Source: Clonostachys chloroleuca
Lineage: Eukaryota; Ascomycota; Sordariomycetes; Hypocreales; Bionectriaceae
Direction of reading: 5' to 3'
DNA length: 64,000 nucleotides
NCBI GenBank assembly: GCA_037952775.1
Contig: JBANAY010000003.1
Location: 27,156,001-27,220,000, forward strand
Shown: positions 1 through 11,490 of the stretch, in pieces
How the letters are laid out: each line of letters opens with the position of its first letter
How positions within the stretch are numbered: the stretch's first letter is position 1
The notes under the pieces: model-generated
Seen by the model: only the letters and a program-made list of their open reading frames with translations
Databases searched by the model: none
What the model was told of the DNA's origin: nothing
Program-made: the position numbers and the translations under genes

Positions 1-1759
1 TCCAGATGACCACTTTGCGTCGTTTTCAGAGCCAGAGGACTGGGAAGAATATGTCATCCGCAGTCTGACCAAGCTCCGAGACCGCGACAAGTCAAACTGG
101 CAACACCGAATCATCATGCGACACGCCTGCATCCTCTTCAATGAAAAGTCACCCGGCAGTATGGAGAGTGATAGTTACGTGGAAGCCAAAGCCTCCTTCA
201 ACATTCTTCGCGAGAGCATGTTTACCAAGACCATGGTGATGAATGTTTGGAAATGCGATGCCGAGCGGCCTGGGCGCCACCATGTCTATACCGAACGATA
301 TATGCGTTTCATGACCAAGCTACTCATTAACTTATCAGACCGCGTCAACATGGAACAGCTGTTACGGCGTCTGCGCAAGAAGGGGGCGGACTTCTATCAT
401 TTCGTCGATCTGTGGCATACCTGCTGCCTCGCTTATGTGAAGATGCTCCGCGATACCTATGGCATTACCCATTCGACGGACGAGGTCTTCAAATCCATGT
501 CTAATGAAGAGTTTGAGATCATAACCGAGCGAATTACAGAATGGGCGTCTGCTCAAGGGCCGATGACACCTACATTCAGTTGCATGAAGGATGCCATCGA
601 GTTGAAGAAGCTGAACGCAAGTCTCACAAGAGTAGCACCTATTGACGACTTGATCAATGATTGTTATTCCAAGATCTACCTTGATGTTGCACGCAGTCTT
701 CCTGGCCCAGAACCTGCCAAGGTGATCGAGGAACGGAACCAGGCGAAGGAGGCCGTCGCCAAAGAGAACGCAGCAAAGGCGGAGGCAGAAGCTGCCGCCG
801 CAGCGGCTGGAGAACTCCAGCCTAAGGCGCTGAACGGACTGCTCCCGACGTCTGAAGCGCAGGATAGCCGTGGGGCGACACCAACTCCACATGATTCAGA
901 GAAACCCGAAGCTGGACCTCGCGCCCGACGAGCGGGTATTCGGCGGCCTGAAGTCCTCCGTAAAGCAGAGCAAGCTGTCATGCGGTCTATGGAGCCCAAG
1001 GCTGGCTCTGTCAAAGCTCGCTCTAGTAGTGTAATGAGCAAGCGGGGAAGCCAGCGAGGCAGCCAGACTCCTGCTGCAGCCATGAGCGAGGATGACAGTG
1101 GCAGTGGCAGCGGCAGTGAGGAAGAAGGGCCCGATGCGCAGGTCAGGCGAGAGGCCGCAGAAGGACTCGATACAGAAGTCAAGGAAACAGACGCTGAGAG
1201 TCTGCACAACCACGACCATGAACAAGATCATGAGCATGAGCATGACCACGATCACGATCACGATCACGATCACGATCACGACCTCGAGCACGACCACGAG
1301 CACGAGGAAGACGATGACGACAGTGATCTCAGTGACGTGCCCGAGGGATACGATGATGATATGCCGGATGGCTTACTGTTTGCCAATTTGAGAGGTCAGG
1401 CAGCAAATGATGAGTCCAGTGGTGAAGATGCCGATAGCGAGAGTGAAGGTGAGGAGGACGATCAGGAAGATGATGAGACAGCTCTCGAGCATATGGACGA
1501 AGAGCAAGATGGCGCAGATGCCACACTTGAACATATGGATGAGGATGAAGATGAGCAAGAAGAAGGCCAAGAAGAGACCGTGGATGGTGTTGACGAAGAT
1601 CATAGCCGACTGGAGCAGGCTCACAGAAGTGATCACGAAGATACCGAGATGGCATATGGCGACGACGAGCTGACGAGGGGCCCGGAAGAGAGCGAGGGCC
1701 AAGAGGGTGAAGACGACGATGAGGAGGAGAGAGCAGATGAGACAATGGAGAATAAATAA
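1..1759 (+). CDS. HIR3: Histone transcription regulator 3 (HIR complex subunit), 3' part
   Basis: Partial gene: the frame is open from base 2, so the start lies upstream of the window; 585 residues are visible. Hir3 (CABIN1 in animals) is the large scaffold of the HIR histone H3-H4 chaperone, which acts in the nucleus in replication-independent nucleosome assembly and histone gene repression. The recognisable block is in the first 250 residues, including [20 protein letters not shown] and [13 protein letters not shown], which I recognise from fungal Hir3 C-terminal regions. After it comes an Ala/Glu-rich helix, a Ser/Arg-rich linker, an alternating His-Asp/His-Glu tract (bases about 1204-1310) and a very acidic tail. 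No intron is seen in this part. The acidic end fits a histone-binding role; the His tract is unusual. The family call is from remembered similarity, not a search. Confidence 0.85.
   Translation, partial: PDDHFASFSEPEDWEEYVIRSLTKLRDRDKSNWQHRIIMRHACILFNEKSPGSMESDSYVEAKASFNILRESMFTKTMVMNVWKCDAERPGRHHVYTERYMRFMTKLLINLSDRVNMEQLLRRLRKKGADFYHFVDLWHTCCLAYVKMLRDTYGITHSTDEVFKSMSNEEFEIITERITEWASAQGPMTPTFSCMKDAIELKKLNASLTRVAPIDDLINDCYSKIYLDVARSLPGPEPAKVIEERNQAKEAVAKENAAKAEAEAAAAAAGELQPKALNGLLPTSEAQDSRGATPTPHDSEKPEAGPRARRAGIRRPEVLRKAEQAVMRSMEPKAGSVKARSSSVMSKRGSQRGSQTPAAAMSEDDSGSGSGSEEEGPDAQVRREAAEGLDTEVKETDAESLHNHDHEQDHEHEHDHDHDHDHDHDHDLEHDHEHEEDDDDSDLSDVPEGYDDDMPDGLLFANLRGQAANDESSGEDADSESEGEEDDQEDDETALEHMDEEQDGADATLEHMDEDEDEQEEGQEETVDGVDEDHSRLEQAHRSDHEDTEMAYGDDELTRGPEESEGQEGEDDDEEERADETMENK
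1203..1311 (+). repeat. His-Asp coding micro-repeat in HIR3
   Basis: A run of CAT/CAC alternating with GAT/GAC/GAG codons, with six near-identical CACGAT units in the middle, encodes a His-Asp/His-Glu tract. It is in frame with HIR3 and lies between its Ser-rich linker and acidic tail. The repetition at DNA level suggests slippage expansion. Confidence 0.85.
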
Positions 1760-2174
1760 TCAAAAGAAAAGGACCAAATATGGCAGGCACAAAAGAGTAT
1801 TTGTAACATGGCGTTCACAGGGTTAATCCTTTCTCCCTAGAAGTATAGCTAGAAATCAACCACAGCATGTATATGATTACATTTAAAACATAGCCTTTAG
1901 TTTGCTCGTAGAGCATTGTCCATTATCTTTACCTCAGTCGAGCTATGTACCAGCGGCACCAAGGGCTACAAGCATTATCCAGGGCCTGAAGTACAAGCAG
2001 GCGCAGCTACACAATGATATCTCACTTGAATATTTTAGCATTAACCAAATTATGGACATACCACCAAAATTAAAACAAAACTTTTACGAGCGCCATACAC
2101 CACGAAAACACACAACTCCCTCGCCCATCCTTTATCCGCCGTCCATCAACCGTAGCGGCAAGCAAGCTACCAAT
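1760..2174. other. Convergent intergenic region HIR3 / RRP3
   Basis: About 415 bases between the stop codons of two convergent genes. It is AT-rich and presumably holds both 3' UTRs. I see no gene, RNA or repeat in it. Confidence 0.6.
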
Positions 2175-3776
2175 CTAACCATCCTCCTGATCCATGTCAT
2201 CCCTTCTCCCTCGCTTAGCCCCACGATTTTCTCGCATCGTCCTACCGCGGTTTCCTTTCTGGTCTTGCGCATCTCTCATCTCCACCCTGGCAATCCTCTG
2301 GGCCTCTTCCACGCGAGTCTGGAAGGCCATCACCTCCTCCTTTTCTGTCGGGTATGCTGAGAGCTTCTTCCCTAGTGCAGCCTCGATTCGCTGGAACAGC
2401 TCCAAGTCGTACTGGGTTGTGATACTGATGGCGACACCCGATTTCCCGGCACGGGCTGTACGACCAACGCGATGGATGTACGTCTTGGAGTCCTGAGGTA
2501 GATCGTGGTTCAGGACAACATCGACCTTGGGAATATCAAGACCACGGGCGGCGACGTCGGTTGCTACGAGAATGTTGCGGGCACCAGAACGGAACTTGTT
2601 GAGGGCCCCAAGACGAGCAGACTGTGAGAGCTGGCCGTGGAGGGGGATGGCTCCGAATCCAAGCGTACGCAGGAGAATGGCAACACGCTGAGTCTCCCAG
2701 ACCGTGCGAGTGAAGATGATGATGGACTGTCCAGCAAAATCATTGACAAGGAAGATGAGGTAGGTGTCTTTTCGGGCGTGGGGGATGAAGACGTAGTGCT
2801 GCTTCAGCGTGGAAACAGTCTGGTACTTGTTAGAGCTCACACTCACGCGCACGGGGTCGCGCAAACTAGCTCTTTGGAGACTCTCCACCCTGGAGCTCAT
2901 GGTAGCAGAGAAGAGGAAAGTTCGGCGCTCGCGCGGAACAAACTTTAAAATTTTGTCGATGCTAGGGCCGAAGTCCATGTCCAGGAGACGATCCGCCTCG
3001 TCCATGACCAGATACTTGAGGGTGCGCAAGGAGAACCCCTTCGTCTTTTCCAAGTGATCGACCAGTCGACCGGGAGTAGCGACGATGACGTGCGGCTTCT
3101 TACTCAGAGCAATGGACTGGGGCATCATATCCAGGCCTCCGACAATAACAGCGCACCTCAACGAAATCATGGAGCCAAGGGCCTCGAAAGCCTGTCCAAT
3201 CTGGGTAGCAAGCTCGCGAGTGGGTGCAAGGACAAGGCCAAACAGTGGCTGGGGCTTGTCGAGCAGTGCCTGCAGCATTGGAAGAGCGAATGCGGCGGTC
3301 TTTCCGCTCCCCGTCTCTGCCAGTCCGATAATGTCGCGATCCTGGAGAGCAACGGGAATGGATTTTTCCTGGATCGCTGTAGGATACTTGTAGTTGAGAG
3401 CCTCGCAGGCTTCACAAAGAGCGTCCACGATACCCTGGCATTGGTCAATTACTCACGAACATAGCAGTATTTACAGGCAGTGGGTGGGAGCAGGATGTTG
3501 CGAGCTTACCAAATCGGCAAACGTCTTCTTTGGCGCATCTTCCTCGACAGAGGGAGCGTCGACAGTAGCCGACTCCTCCTCTCCTTCCTCGTCATCCTCT
3601 TCTTCGGCTTCGGCTTCTTGTACCTCGCTCTCCTCGTTCGCAGGTGGCTTTGGTGGCGGTGGTGCAATCAGAGACGGCTTCTCAATGTCGCGGACTTCGG
3701 TACTTTGGTGGTGTTTCTTGGGATCCCGTGCTCCGCTGGAGAGCTTCCTACGCTTGGCGTCCTTCATCTTGCCCAC
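2175..3776 (-). CDS. RRP3: DEAD-box ATP-dependent rRNA helicase Rrp3
   Basis: Two exons, 3776-3510 and 3434-2175, with a 75-base phase-0 intron (GTAAGC...CCAG), give 508 residues. Joining them restores the sequence [14 protein letters not shown] that is typical of Rrp3 at this point, which supports the splice. Rrp3 (human DDX47) unwinds pre-rRNA in the nucleolus for early cleavage steps of 18S rRNA in the small-subunit processome. All helicase motifs are visible in order: Q motif, AETGSGKT (Walker A), PTRELA, GG, TPGR, DEAD, SAT, and [10 protein letters not shown] near the end. The N-terminus is acidic and low complexity; the C-terminus is Arg-rich. It is divergent with SSF1, another ribosome-assembly gene, across a 279-base shared promoter. 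Confidence 0.93.
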
Positions 3777-4055
3777 GAGTGTGTATCCAATACTCTAAAC
3801 GATGCTGGTCGGACTCGAGTGGGAAAAGAATGAGTATCCGAAAGTCAAAGAGTCTGGATGGACGATGGAAATTTTAGTGGGGTCCCTTATCCTGGTTCAC
3901 AGTCTAACCCCTTCTGGACTTATCTAATCGTGCAGCTTATCGCCGCAACTTTTTTTTCTGATACTTTAGGACATGCCGCAGTTCTTTGCGGTATGGTCAA
4001 ACCAATTGAATTCAACGTCGAATTGAATTGACAACAGCCCTCCATCGACAGAAAA
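3777..4055. promoter_or_regulatory. Shared divergent promoter of RRP3 and SSF1
   Basis: The start codons of two ribosome-biogenesis genes are only 279 bases apart, so the region must serve both. It contains GGAAATTTTA (about 3868), similar to the rRNA-processing element known from yeast (consensus TGAAAAWTTT), a pyrimidine run at about 3951-3958, and a small inverted repeat (CCGCA/TGCGG, 3972-3992). The shared control is an inference. Confidence 0.5.
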
Positions 4056-5495
4056 ATGGCTCGCAAGCGCACCAAGAAGAGAACCCACCTGGGTGCTAGC
4101 AACCCTGAAGTTGACGCCCCGGGCCATGCATCGGCACGCGACCCCAAGAGCATGGTCATCCGAATCGGCGCAGGCGAGGTTGGTTCCAGCATCAGCCAGC
4201 TTGCCGCCGACGTGCGCAGAGTCATGGAGCCAGGCACGGCTAGTCGGTTAAAGGAGCGCAGAGGGAACAGGCTCAGAGATTACGCCGTCATGTGCGGACC
4301 GCTGGGCGTCACACATCTGCTGCTCTTCTCGCGATCTGAGAGCGGCAATACCAATCTGAGAGTCGCGCTGGCGCCGCGAGGACCTACGCTGAATTTCCGT
4401 GTTGAAAACTACTCTCTCTGCAAAGATATCCAGAGGTCACAGAAGCATCCTCTAGGAGGCGGCAAGGAATTCCTGACCCCCCCTCTGGTACGTTTGCAGC
4501 ATCCTTCAAGACACACATTTCGTAGCTAACGAACCAATCTCGCAGCTTGTGATGAACAATTTCACCCGCCCCGATTCTGATTCCAATTCAAAAGTACCTA
4601 AGCACCTCGAATCGCTCGCCACTACTGTCTTCCAATCGCTCTTCCCCCCATCAACCCACAGACACACCCTCTGAAGTCGATACGACGAGTGCTTCTCTTG
4701 AACCGCGAGCAGTCCGAGACCGACGATGGAACATTCATTGTCAATTTCCGACACTATGCCATCACCACAAGGTCAACGGGTGTTTCAAAGTCGCTCCGCC
4801 GCATCAACGCGGCTGAGAAATTCCTGTCCACCAAGACCAGCCGGAAAGGAAAGGTGCCCAACCTAGGCAAATTGGAAGACATCGCCGACTACATGATTGG
4901 TGGTGAAGGAGGGGAGGGAGGCTACATGACGGATGCTACGAGCGGAAGTGAACTCGACACAGATGCCGAGATCGAGGTGGTCGATTCCGCACCCCGCAAG
5001 GTCCTCTCATCGCGTGCCCGGCAAGCCGCAGCCCGTGAGGCCGAGGGCGAGGAGGAGGAAAACGTGGAACGACGGGCTGTCAAGCTTGTTGAGCTGGGCC
5101 CACGCATGAAGCTCCGGCTTACGAAGGTCGAGGAGGGACTGTGCTCAGGAAAGGTTATGTGGCACGAGTATGTTCACAAATCTAAGGAGGAGCTCAAGGA
5201 GCTGGAGCAGCGGTGGGAGAAGCGCAGGCAGGAGAAGGAGGCCCGCAAGAAGGAACAAAAGGCCAACGTCGAGCGGAAGAAGGCAGAAAAGTCTGCCCGG
5301 GGCAAGAAGGGAGACGATGAGGATGACGAGGAAGGAACCGGCAAATACGGAGGGTATGACTATGACAGCGAAATGGACGTGGATGAGTTTGACAGCGAGG
5401 GTCTGGAAGGAGACGCCGAATATCTTGTAAACAAGAAGATGGAGGAGGCCGGAGAGTGGGAAGAGGAGGCGGCCGAGATTGCCGCCGGGCGATAG
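4056..5495 (+). CDS. SSF1: Ssf1/Peter Pan-type Brix-domain ribosome biogenesis protein (frame broken by one base)
   Basis: Exons 4056-4487 and 4546-5495, with a 58-base intron containing a CTAAC branch site. Ssf1/PPAN is a nucleolar Brix-domain factor for early 60S pre-ribosome assembly (27S rRNA processing). The Brix domain starts near residue 30 and includes KRTHLGASNP upstream, VMCGPLGVTHLL, and SKSLRRINAAEKF later; the tail is charged with Lys/Glu coiled coil and acidic stretches. Exon 2 reads correctly from LVMNNFTRPD to VFQSLFPP, then hits a stop; the conserved continuation INPQTHPLKSIRRVLLLN is in the frame one base back. The break falls exactly at C6 (4644-4649). With one extra base the gene is 461 codons (460 residues). 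Ssf function is essential in yeast, so a sequence error is more likely than a dead gene. Confidence 0.88.
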
Positions 5496-6085
5496 ACAAG
5501 AGATGGGAAACGAAAAACTGACCTGATACTGGGTGAACTGTCAGCATTTGGAGGAGCAGTAGAAGACCAGTAGATAATAATTATGACCGGCACGGCGTTC
5601 ACTCAATCATCACCGCCTACATGAAATACGGACCTAAGAGGAAAAAGAAAGGAGCATCGGCAAGAGATGCCGATCAACGGGCTGAAATGGACTGGGTTGG
5701 GCTGCTTGTCCAGGGTAAATTCAGACGAGTGAACGACCAGCGTCAGACCAAAAGCTCAGCTCAGCTCAGCACAGTGCGGTGGCTTCGCTTCCCTTCTCCC
5801 ACATATGTACAAATTCTCGCCGGCCGTTAATCTCACCCATCTCAGACACACGGCACGCGACCACTTTATCCCCTCTCTTGAGCCTGTCTCGCTGCTGCGT
5901 TGCGTTGCCCCGCGTTGTGCTGGCATTGGTCTGGCCGTGATCATACACCCTCACTCACGTACATCCCTACATATATACATGTATATATACACCTTCTCAC
6001 GCTCACCGGTCTCGTCTACTTCCATCGGTGATTCCAACGCCTCTCTTCCCAGACTCTGTCTTTTCCCTCTCCGTGACAGTGAGCA
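5496..6085. other. Intergenic region SSF1 / PP2C gene
   Basis: About 590 bases. The right half is CT-rich and carries TATATATACA near 5973-5992, probably promoter and leader of the phosphatase. No separate gene is supported. Confidence 0.55.
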
Positions 6086-7680
6086 ATGTATCGCCTGGCA
6101 GCCCGGAGCTCTTTGCCCACAGCAACGACAGCATCCATCCTGCTACGTCGGAATCTCTGCCCCCGAACCCTTCTTGCCTTTCAGAGACGTGCTTACACCT
6201 CGGCTTCCCAGGGTGGGCAGACAGGAACGTCATCGGCCTACCTGAAATGGGGTGGACTGGGTGCCGTTACTCTCCTCGGGTCGGGCGCCTACATCTCTTC
6301 GAGCAGTTCACAAGCAGAAAAGGATCCCTTGCCCAAGGCAGCTGCTTCAGAGCACATCCCGACCATCAACCAATTAGCATCCGAGGATGACATCGTTGTC
6401 AGGTCGCCTATTAAGGCCCTGAGCCTCGAGGATGCCGACGAGAAGCTGAGGGAGAGTGCTCGAACCTTCGTATTCGACAGCAAGGACGGGGCCAAGGGGA
6501 GGATCGATGTCGTCTGCCTGCCCAGCAATCATCCCAAGGAAGACGACTGGTCCGTCGGCACAGCAAAGGGGATCGGTGGTGCCGCAACCGTCTACGCGGG
6601 TGTGTATGACGGCCACGTGTGAGTAAGAAGGGGGTTGTGGTGTAGAACAGCCAAAACGAGAACGAGCATTTTTGGAGAGTTTGATACTAATCGCACCAGC
6701 GGATGGGCCATGTCGACGATCCTGCGAGAAGCCCTCATCCCCTATGTGTCCACGGCGCTCAGCAGACTGTCGTCCGCAAACTCGGAGGAGGCCGTCGTCG
6801 CCGCCATCAAGACTGCCTTCACGAAGCTCGACGACCGCGCCATGAACGCGGGCACAGAGGTCGCCGAGAAGCTCGGCGCAGGCTCAGCAGAGGCCGTGGC
6901 GGCCCTCGCGCCCGCCTTTGCCGGCTCCTGCGCCCTGCTGACCATCTACGATCCCATCGCGTCCGTGCTGCGGACTGCCGTCGCCGGTGACTCCCGCGCG
7001 GTGCTTGGCTACCGATCCGCCACGTCAGATGACTACCAGATGGAGGAGCTGAGCCTCGACCAGACGGGACTAAACAAGACCGAGGCGGAGAAGATTTCCA
7101 AGGAGCACCCAGGGGAGAAGGAGCTCATTCTCGACCCCAACAGCGGCAGGCTGCTGGGCATGGCCGTCACGCGGAGCTTCGGGGACAGTCGGTGGAAGTG
7201 GCCCCTCGAGCTGCTCCAGACCTTGCGGGAGAGCCACCCAGGCAATGTGCCTCGCCCAAACTACAAGACCCCCCCTACATGACCGCAGAACCCGAAGTTA
7301 CGACTCGCGCGGTGTCATCCGACGACTTTGTCATCCTGGCTACCGACGGGCTCTGGGATCACATCTCCAGCGAGGACGCCGTCAAGTGCGTCTCTCGCTG
7401 GCTCCAGGCCCGCCAGGCCAACAAGCCCGAAGCGCAGCCCCCGACCCAGGGGTCGATGGAGGTCAGTAAGTTGGGGTGGTCATACTGGAACAGCACGCCG
7501 GAGGATTTTATAATCGAGGATTTGGATAATGCGTCCGTGTGTCTCGTCAAGAACGCCTTCGGGGGTGCCCGGAGAGAGCTGTTCAGGACGGTCATGACGG
7601 TGAGGGAGCCAGCGAGTCGGTACTTCAGAGACGACGTAACCGTTCAAGTCATTTTCTTCAAGGACCCCTACAGAAAATGA
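6086..7680 (+). CDS. Mitochondrial PP2C-type phosphatase, Ptc5-like (frame broken by one base)
   Basis: Exons 6086-6618 and 6700-7680, with an 81-base intron (GTGAGT...ACTAAT...CCAG) that splits the codon after the metal-binding motif YDGH. PP2C enzymes are Mn/Mg-dependent Ser/Thr phosphatases. Visible: an Arg-rich, Ser/Thr-rich N-terminus typical of mitochondrial import, one hydrophobic segment (about residues 53-72), then GVYDGHVGW, VAGDSRAVLG, TRSFGD and ATDGLWDHIS. This layout matches yeast Ptc5, a pyruvate dehydrogenase phosphatase; that assignment is inference. After RPNYKTPP the frame ends at a stop; the expected YMTAEPEV continues one base back. The break is at C7 (7269-7275). One added base gives 505 codons. 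Probably an assembly error. Confidence 0.82.
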
Positions 7681-8022
7681 TGAACGAATGCCAGACGAGG
7701 AGGGGGTGATTAATAGTTGTTGATTAGTAAAACCTCTTGAATCATCAACTGAGAGGGTGTTCACATATTGCATCCATAGTTTTCACAATTCATGAAAGGA
7801 ATCAGAAGATGAATTTCAAGTCTTCTTGCAAGTCAGCCTAAACAGATCCTAACGCTACTGTATGATATGATCCTTCCCAACGCCAATCGTGCCAGTCTCC
7901 CAACTCCAGTTGAGAACAGCAAAAACAAAGACAATGATGATCAAAACTCTCATGTCTTTCCAGACAGATTACAGCGCTCGATCCTCAAGGAAATGGTCCC
8001 AATTTCATTTCAAGTCCTCCAA
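7681..8022. other. Convergent intergenic region PP2C gene / BRF1
   Basis: About 340 bases between two stop codons, AT-rich, presumably 3' UTRs. Nothing else seen. Confidence 0.55.
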
Positions 8023-10256
8023 TTATCGGTATTCATCCTCCAGCCCATACTCGGCATCCATGTCGGGATTGTCATCGTCCTCATATCCACCGTTGAACTC
8101 GTCTCCGCCCGCAAACTCCTCGTCTCCATGGCCCGCCTCGTACTCTTGAGTCTCGTCGTAGTCGTAAGTTTCCTCTTCTTCTTGGTAGTCTCCAGCAACG
8201 CTTTCCTGCTCCGGTGCCTCGTCGTCTTCGGCAACGCCAAGGGTACTGCCAGCCATACTCGTCTTGCGACTGGTCGCTTCCGATCCAAGCCCGCCACCGT
8301 TGGGATTATCAAAAATGCTGCGGATGGCATCGTAATTAATTCGTTTGGACCAAGCTCGGTCCTTGGCAACGTTAATGGCGGCCTCTGCTGCAGAGCTGGC
8401 CGGACTAGTTTGGCCCTCGCCCATTCTTGCTCGTTTTCTTCGTCGACGAGTCTGTTTAGGTCGATCGGCCTCGATTTTCCGACGGAAGACCTTCTCTTGA
8501 TGCTGTCGGAGCCACTCCTTATTCTGATTGACCCAAATCGTCTCCTTGATCCGCGCCTCCTCTGGGGAGAGCAGGCAGTTGACAACTTCGGGATCGTCTG
8601 CAAATTCATCCTCATCAATGTCGGCTGACATGGAAACCTCCTTTTGAGGCCGTTGCTTGAGAGCCCAGTGAGTATGGATGCGCGCTCTTTGCTCGGCATT
8701 TGAGTAGGCCAGGGCGTGCTCATAGGTGAGAGGATCGTTGAAGATCTCCTCAATCTGGCCCTCAAGCTCTTCCTCATCCTGCTCCCACTCCTCATTGATC
8801 GGCAATTGCGATCGCCTGCGCCCACTCCCTTGTTGACTATCCTCGTCCAATCCCTTTTCAATCTCATCGCCGAAATCTTGTGCGAGCTGGTCCAAATTCC
8901 CCGATAGATTCTCTCCCGCTACATCGCGATGTTCACTATCTTTGGGGATCTGTGATGGAAGAGGGGGATGATGAACCCTTCCTCATCACGGCGATACTCG
9001 ATGGCTGGAGCCTTTGAAAGATCAGCGCCGCCTGCGTCTGACTGCCGGCGTTGCCTGCCTAGGCCATCTGCAGGGCGCCCTGTTGAATCATTACCTTCGT
9101 CATCATCAGCGCCGTCGTGGTTGGTTAATCTCTTTCGCTTGCGGGACCGCTCCTCAGCGAGCTTTCTATACTCATCCGTCTTGCGGTAGAATGATGGGGG
9201 ATCGTGTGATGTTTCCAAAAAATCCTGTTTCAAAAAGTCCTCCACCGACATGCGACTAGACTCTGTCACTTTGAACTCGGCTAAACGGTTCTGTATGGTA
9301 TGATTTGTCACTTTGACAATGTAGACGACCTCCCGGACAGTGCGACGGAAATTGTGCATGCGGGCAGCCATAAGGAGACAGGCTCCGCAGATGCCAGACG
9401 GGCGACGACCCATGACCATCCAGTCACGGCTCATGCGCTTGACCAGGCGTACGGCATCCTCAGCTACACGAGCTGTCTCCTGATGAAACTCCATCTTGGT
9501 GGCGAATCTCCAGATCAGGTCCTCGGGGTAGACAGGAATCAAGCCGTCATTGCCAATTGGAACCACTTCATTGAGCTTCTTGAAGATGCGGCCCAGCTTG
9601 AAAACGTTGAGCTGGACCAAATCAGCCAGATCAATCAACATGACCTTGCACGGCGGTTCAGCACGGCAGGCTGCATAAAGACAGACAGCAGCAACACTAG
9701 TCAGTGTACGACCCTGAATGAAGTTGGCGCTCGAGGCGAGCTTGAAAACCTGGGTGCCGTATGTAACGAAGCTCTCGCTGACGTTGAGCTGCTGAGCATA
9801 ACCTTGCATCAAACCCTTGGCCTCGCGGATGCTCTTCTCGCGATCTTCAGAGCCACCGACTCTTCTAAAAGAAGGGCCCATGCTGCGAACGCCAGCCTGG
9901 TCTGCTGCAACAAAAGAACCCTGGACCATGGCAGCACCAGAGGAGGTTTCACCAAACTGCACCTCGGCAACGATGTTACTGTCGTCAGCAACACGACCAC
10001 AGGTCTGACAGGTACCGTCGACGACATTGGGCTTCCGGCAAGCCTTGTTGGAACACTGGCCTCGTGACGGGACAGCAAGCGAGGCAGCTGTGTTGTTGGA
10101 GGGGTAAGCAAATTGCGAGGATCGCGATGAGGCAGCAGCATTGGCCCGGCGCTCCTCACGCTCACGCATTGCACGAACGGGATTTGGGCGCGCAAACCGA
10201 GGTTTGGACGCAGCCGAGCCCGCAGGCTTCTTGGCTGGTGTCAAAAAGGAGGACAT
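8023..10256 (-). CDS. BRF1: TFIIIB subunit Brf1 (frame broken by one base)
   Basis: Intronless. Brf1 is the TFIIB-like subunit of TFIIIB, which recruits RNA polymerase III to tRNA and 5S genes. The chosen start (10256) gives MSSFLTPAKK; upstream in-frame codons look like leader. Seen: zinc ribbon with Cys68, 73, 83 and 86, two cyclin folds (about 130-330; e.g. GRTLTSVAAVCLYAACRAEP and RPSGICGACLLMAARMH), a basic segment, the Brf1-specific TBP-binding region with EEARIKETIWVNQNKEWL, and an acidic tail with many Tyr/Glu/Asp. After EEGFIIP the frame runs to a stop; the sensible continuation PLPSQIP...LDQLAQDF is one base back. The break is at a run of five G on the + strand (8963-8967). One added base gives 745 codons. 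BRF1 is essential in yeast, so an error in the sequence is likely. Confidence 0.9.
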
Positions 10257-11490
10257 TTTGTGTTGGTGCTGGATGGATGTGCTGATCAGTGCAAGGCAGA
10301 GAAGGTGAGGGGAAAGGTGAGGTTTCCTAGACGAGGAAAGCTTTGATTGACGGGGAAGAGAGAATGAAGATGAGTCGATCGGTCGATCGGTAGGTAGACA
10401 GGCAGGCAAACAGGCAAAGAAGGCAAGAGAGGGCTGGCTGAATGATTGAAGGTATCAATCTGCCTCTCGCCCGACCCTCCAGCTCCTCCTCGGCGACGAG
10501 GCTAAGTTCTCGCCTCGATAGACTCGAGACTCGGACAAGAATGAAGGCGTTTGGTAGTATCTCAAGACAACCAAGAAGCGGTTCGGGAAAGATGAGACAT
10601 CCGTGGGCTTTAACTGAGGAAGGGTGTAAGTGAAATAGATGGATGGATATTGGCTGACTGAAATGAGCGATACTGGTCTGGGGGAAATTGTGTCGACACT
10701 CAATTTTGGAAGTGGGGGCAAGACGCTTTCGGTTTTTTCCTCTGGTCGAGTGGGCCCGTTGACTCACGTCGGCCACTATCACGCGCCCCCCGGTACAGCC
10801 GCGAGTTCGAACCGTGTAGAGAGGTGCCGGAGAGCGCTTTTTACTCGAGGCCTGGAAAGTTTAAGGAGGAGAAAATGTTGGATAGAGTTGGCCATGGAGG
10901 TCTCGTATATATGTTCAAAACTCAATACGCAGCGACGGACGACAGGCCCGAGGTGTTGAGCTTGTGGCATTTGCTGCTGCCTTCCCTCGCAATTTGTAAC
11001 TTTGCTGGCGGTGCGCCTCACCTACATCTAATCATCAACCGGCGATTTTCCGACTTCCTCTCGGATGACTAAGAGATCGGCAATTCGACATTCATCGAGG
11101 TTCATCTCGAGCACGCTTTGCGGAACTTTTGAAAGAGGCAATTCCGCATTAAAGCCATTTTGTTCCAAGTTACACCATCCTTTTTGCGGATGAATTGGCA
11201 GTAGCAGAAGCTCATCCCGCTACCCACCCCAACTTCTCTACGGCCGAGCCATATTGGTCTCGTTCCGTCTCCAATTAAACAACAACGCACCAGCAAGGGA
11301 GGGGCAAGAGCCGAGTCAACTGGAACTCGCCCACTGAAGAGGAATACGTGCAGTTGTTATTAGTCAATACGTAGGCCATCAATATATAAAGATCCATCCC
11401 ATTGTTTCCAGAGTCCATCTTCTACCTAGTTTAAGCAATCATCTATACACATACACATTCAGACTCGCACCCGCCCCTCTCATCGTCATC
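10257..11490. other. Divergent intergenic region BRF1 / DUF1349 gene
   Basis: About 1.23 kb. The BRF1 side holds GATCGGTCGATCGGTAGGTA and GGCAGGCAAACAGGCAAA low-complexity repeats (10375-10422), probably leader. The right end holds a TATA box for the DUF1349 gene. No gene is supported between them. Confidence 0.55.
11383..11390 (+). promoter_or_regulatory. TATA box of the DUF1349 gene
   Basis: TATATAAA lies 101 bases upstream of the ATG at 11491, followed by a C/A/T-rich leader. The distance suits a fungal core promoter with a short 5' UTR. It suggests a regulated gene. Confidence 0.55.

Noticed and set aside
4644..4649. Programmed -1 ribosomal frameshifting at C runs
   Set aside because: Five unrelated housekeeping genes would need it; no common slippery heptamer or downstream structure is seen. 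Missing bases in the sequence are simpler.
10795..10830. T-arm-like GAGTTCGAACC suggesting another tRNA
   Set aside because: The flanking bases do not make a T stem on either strand and no A box lies at the right distance.
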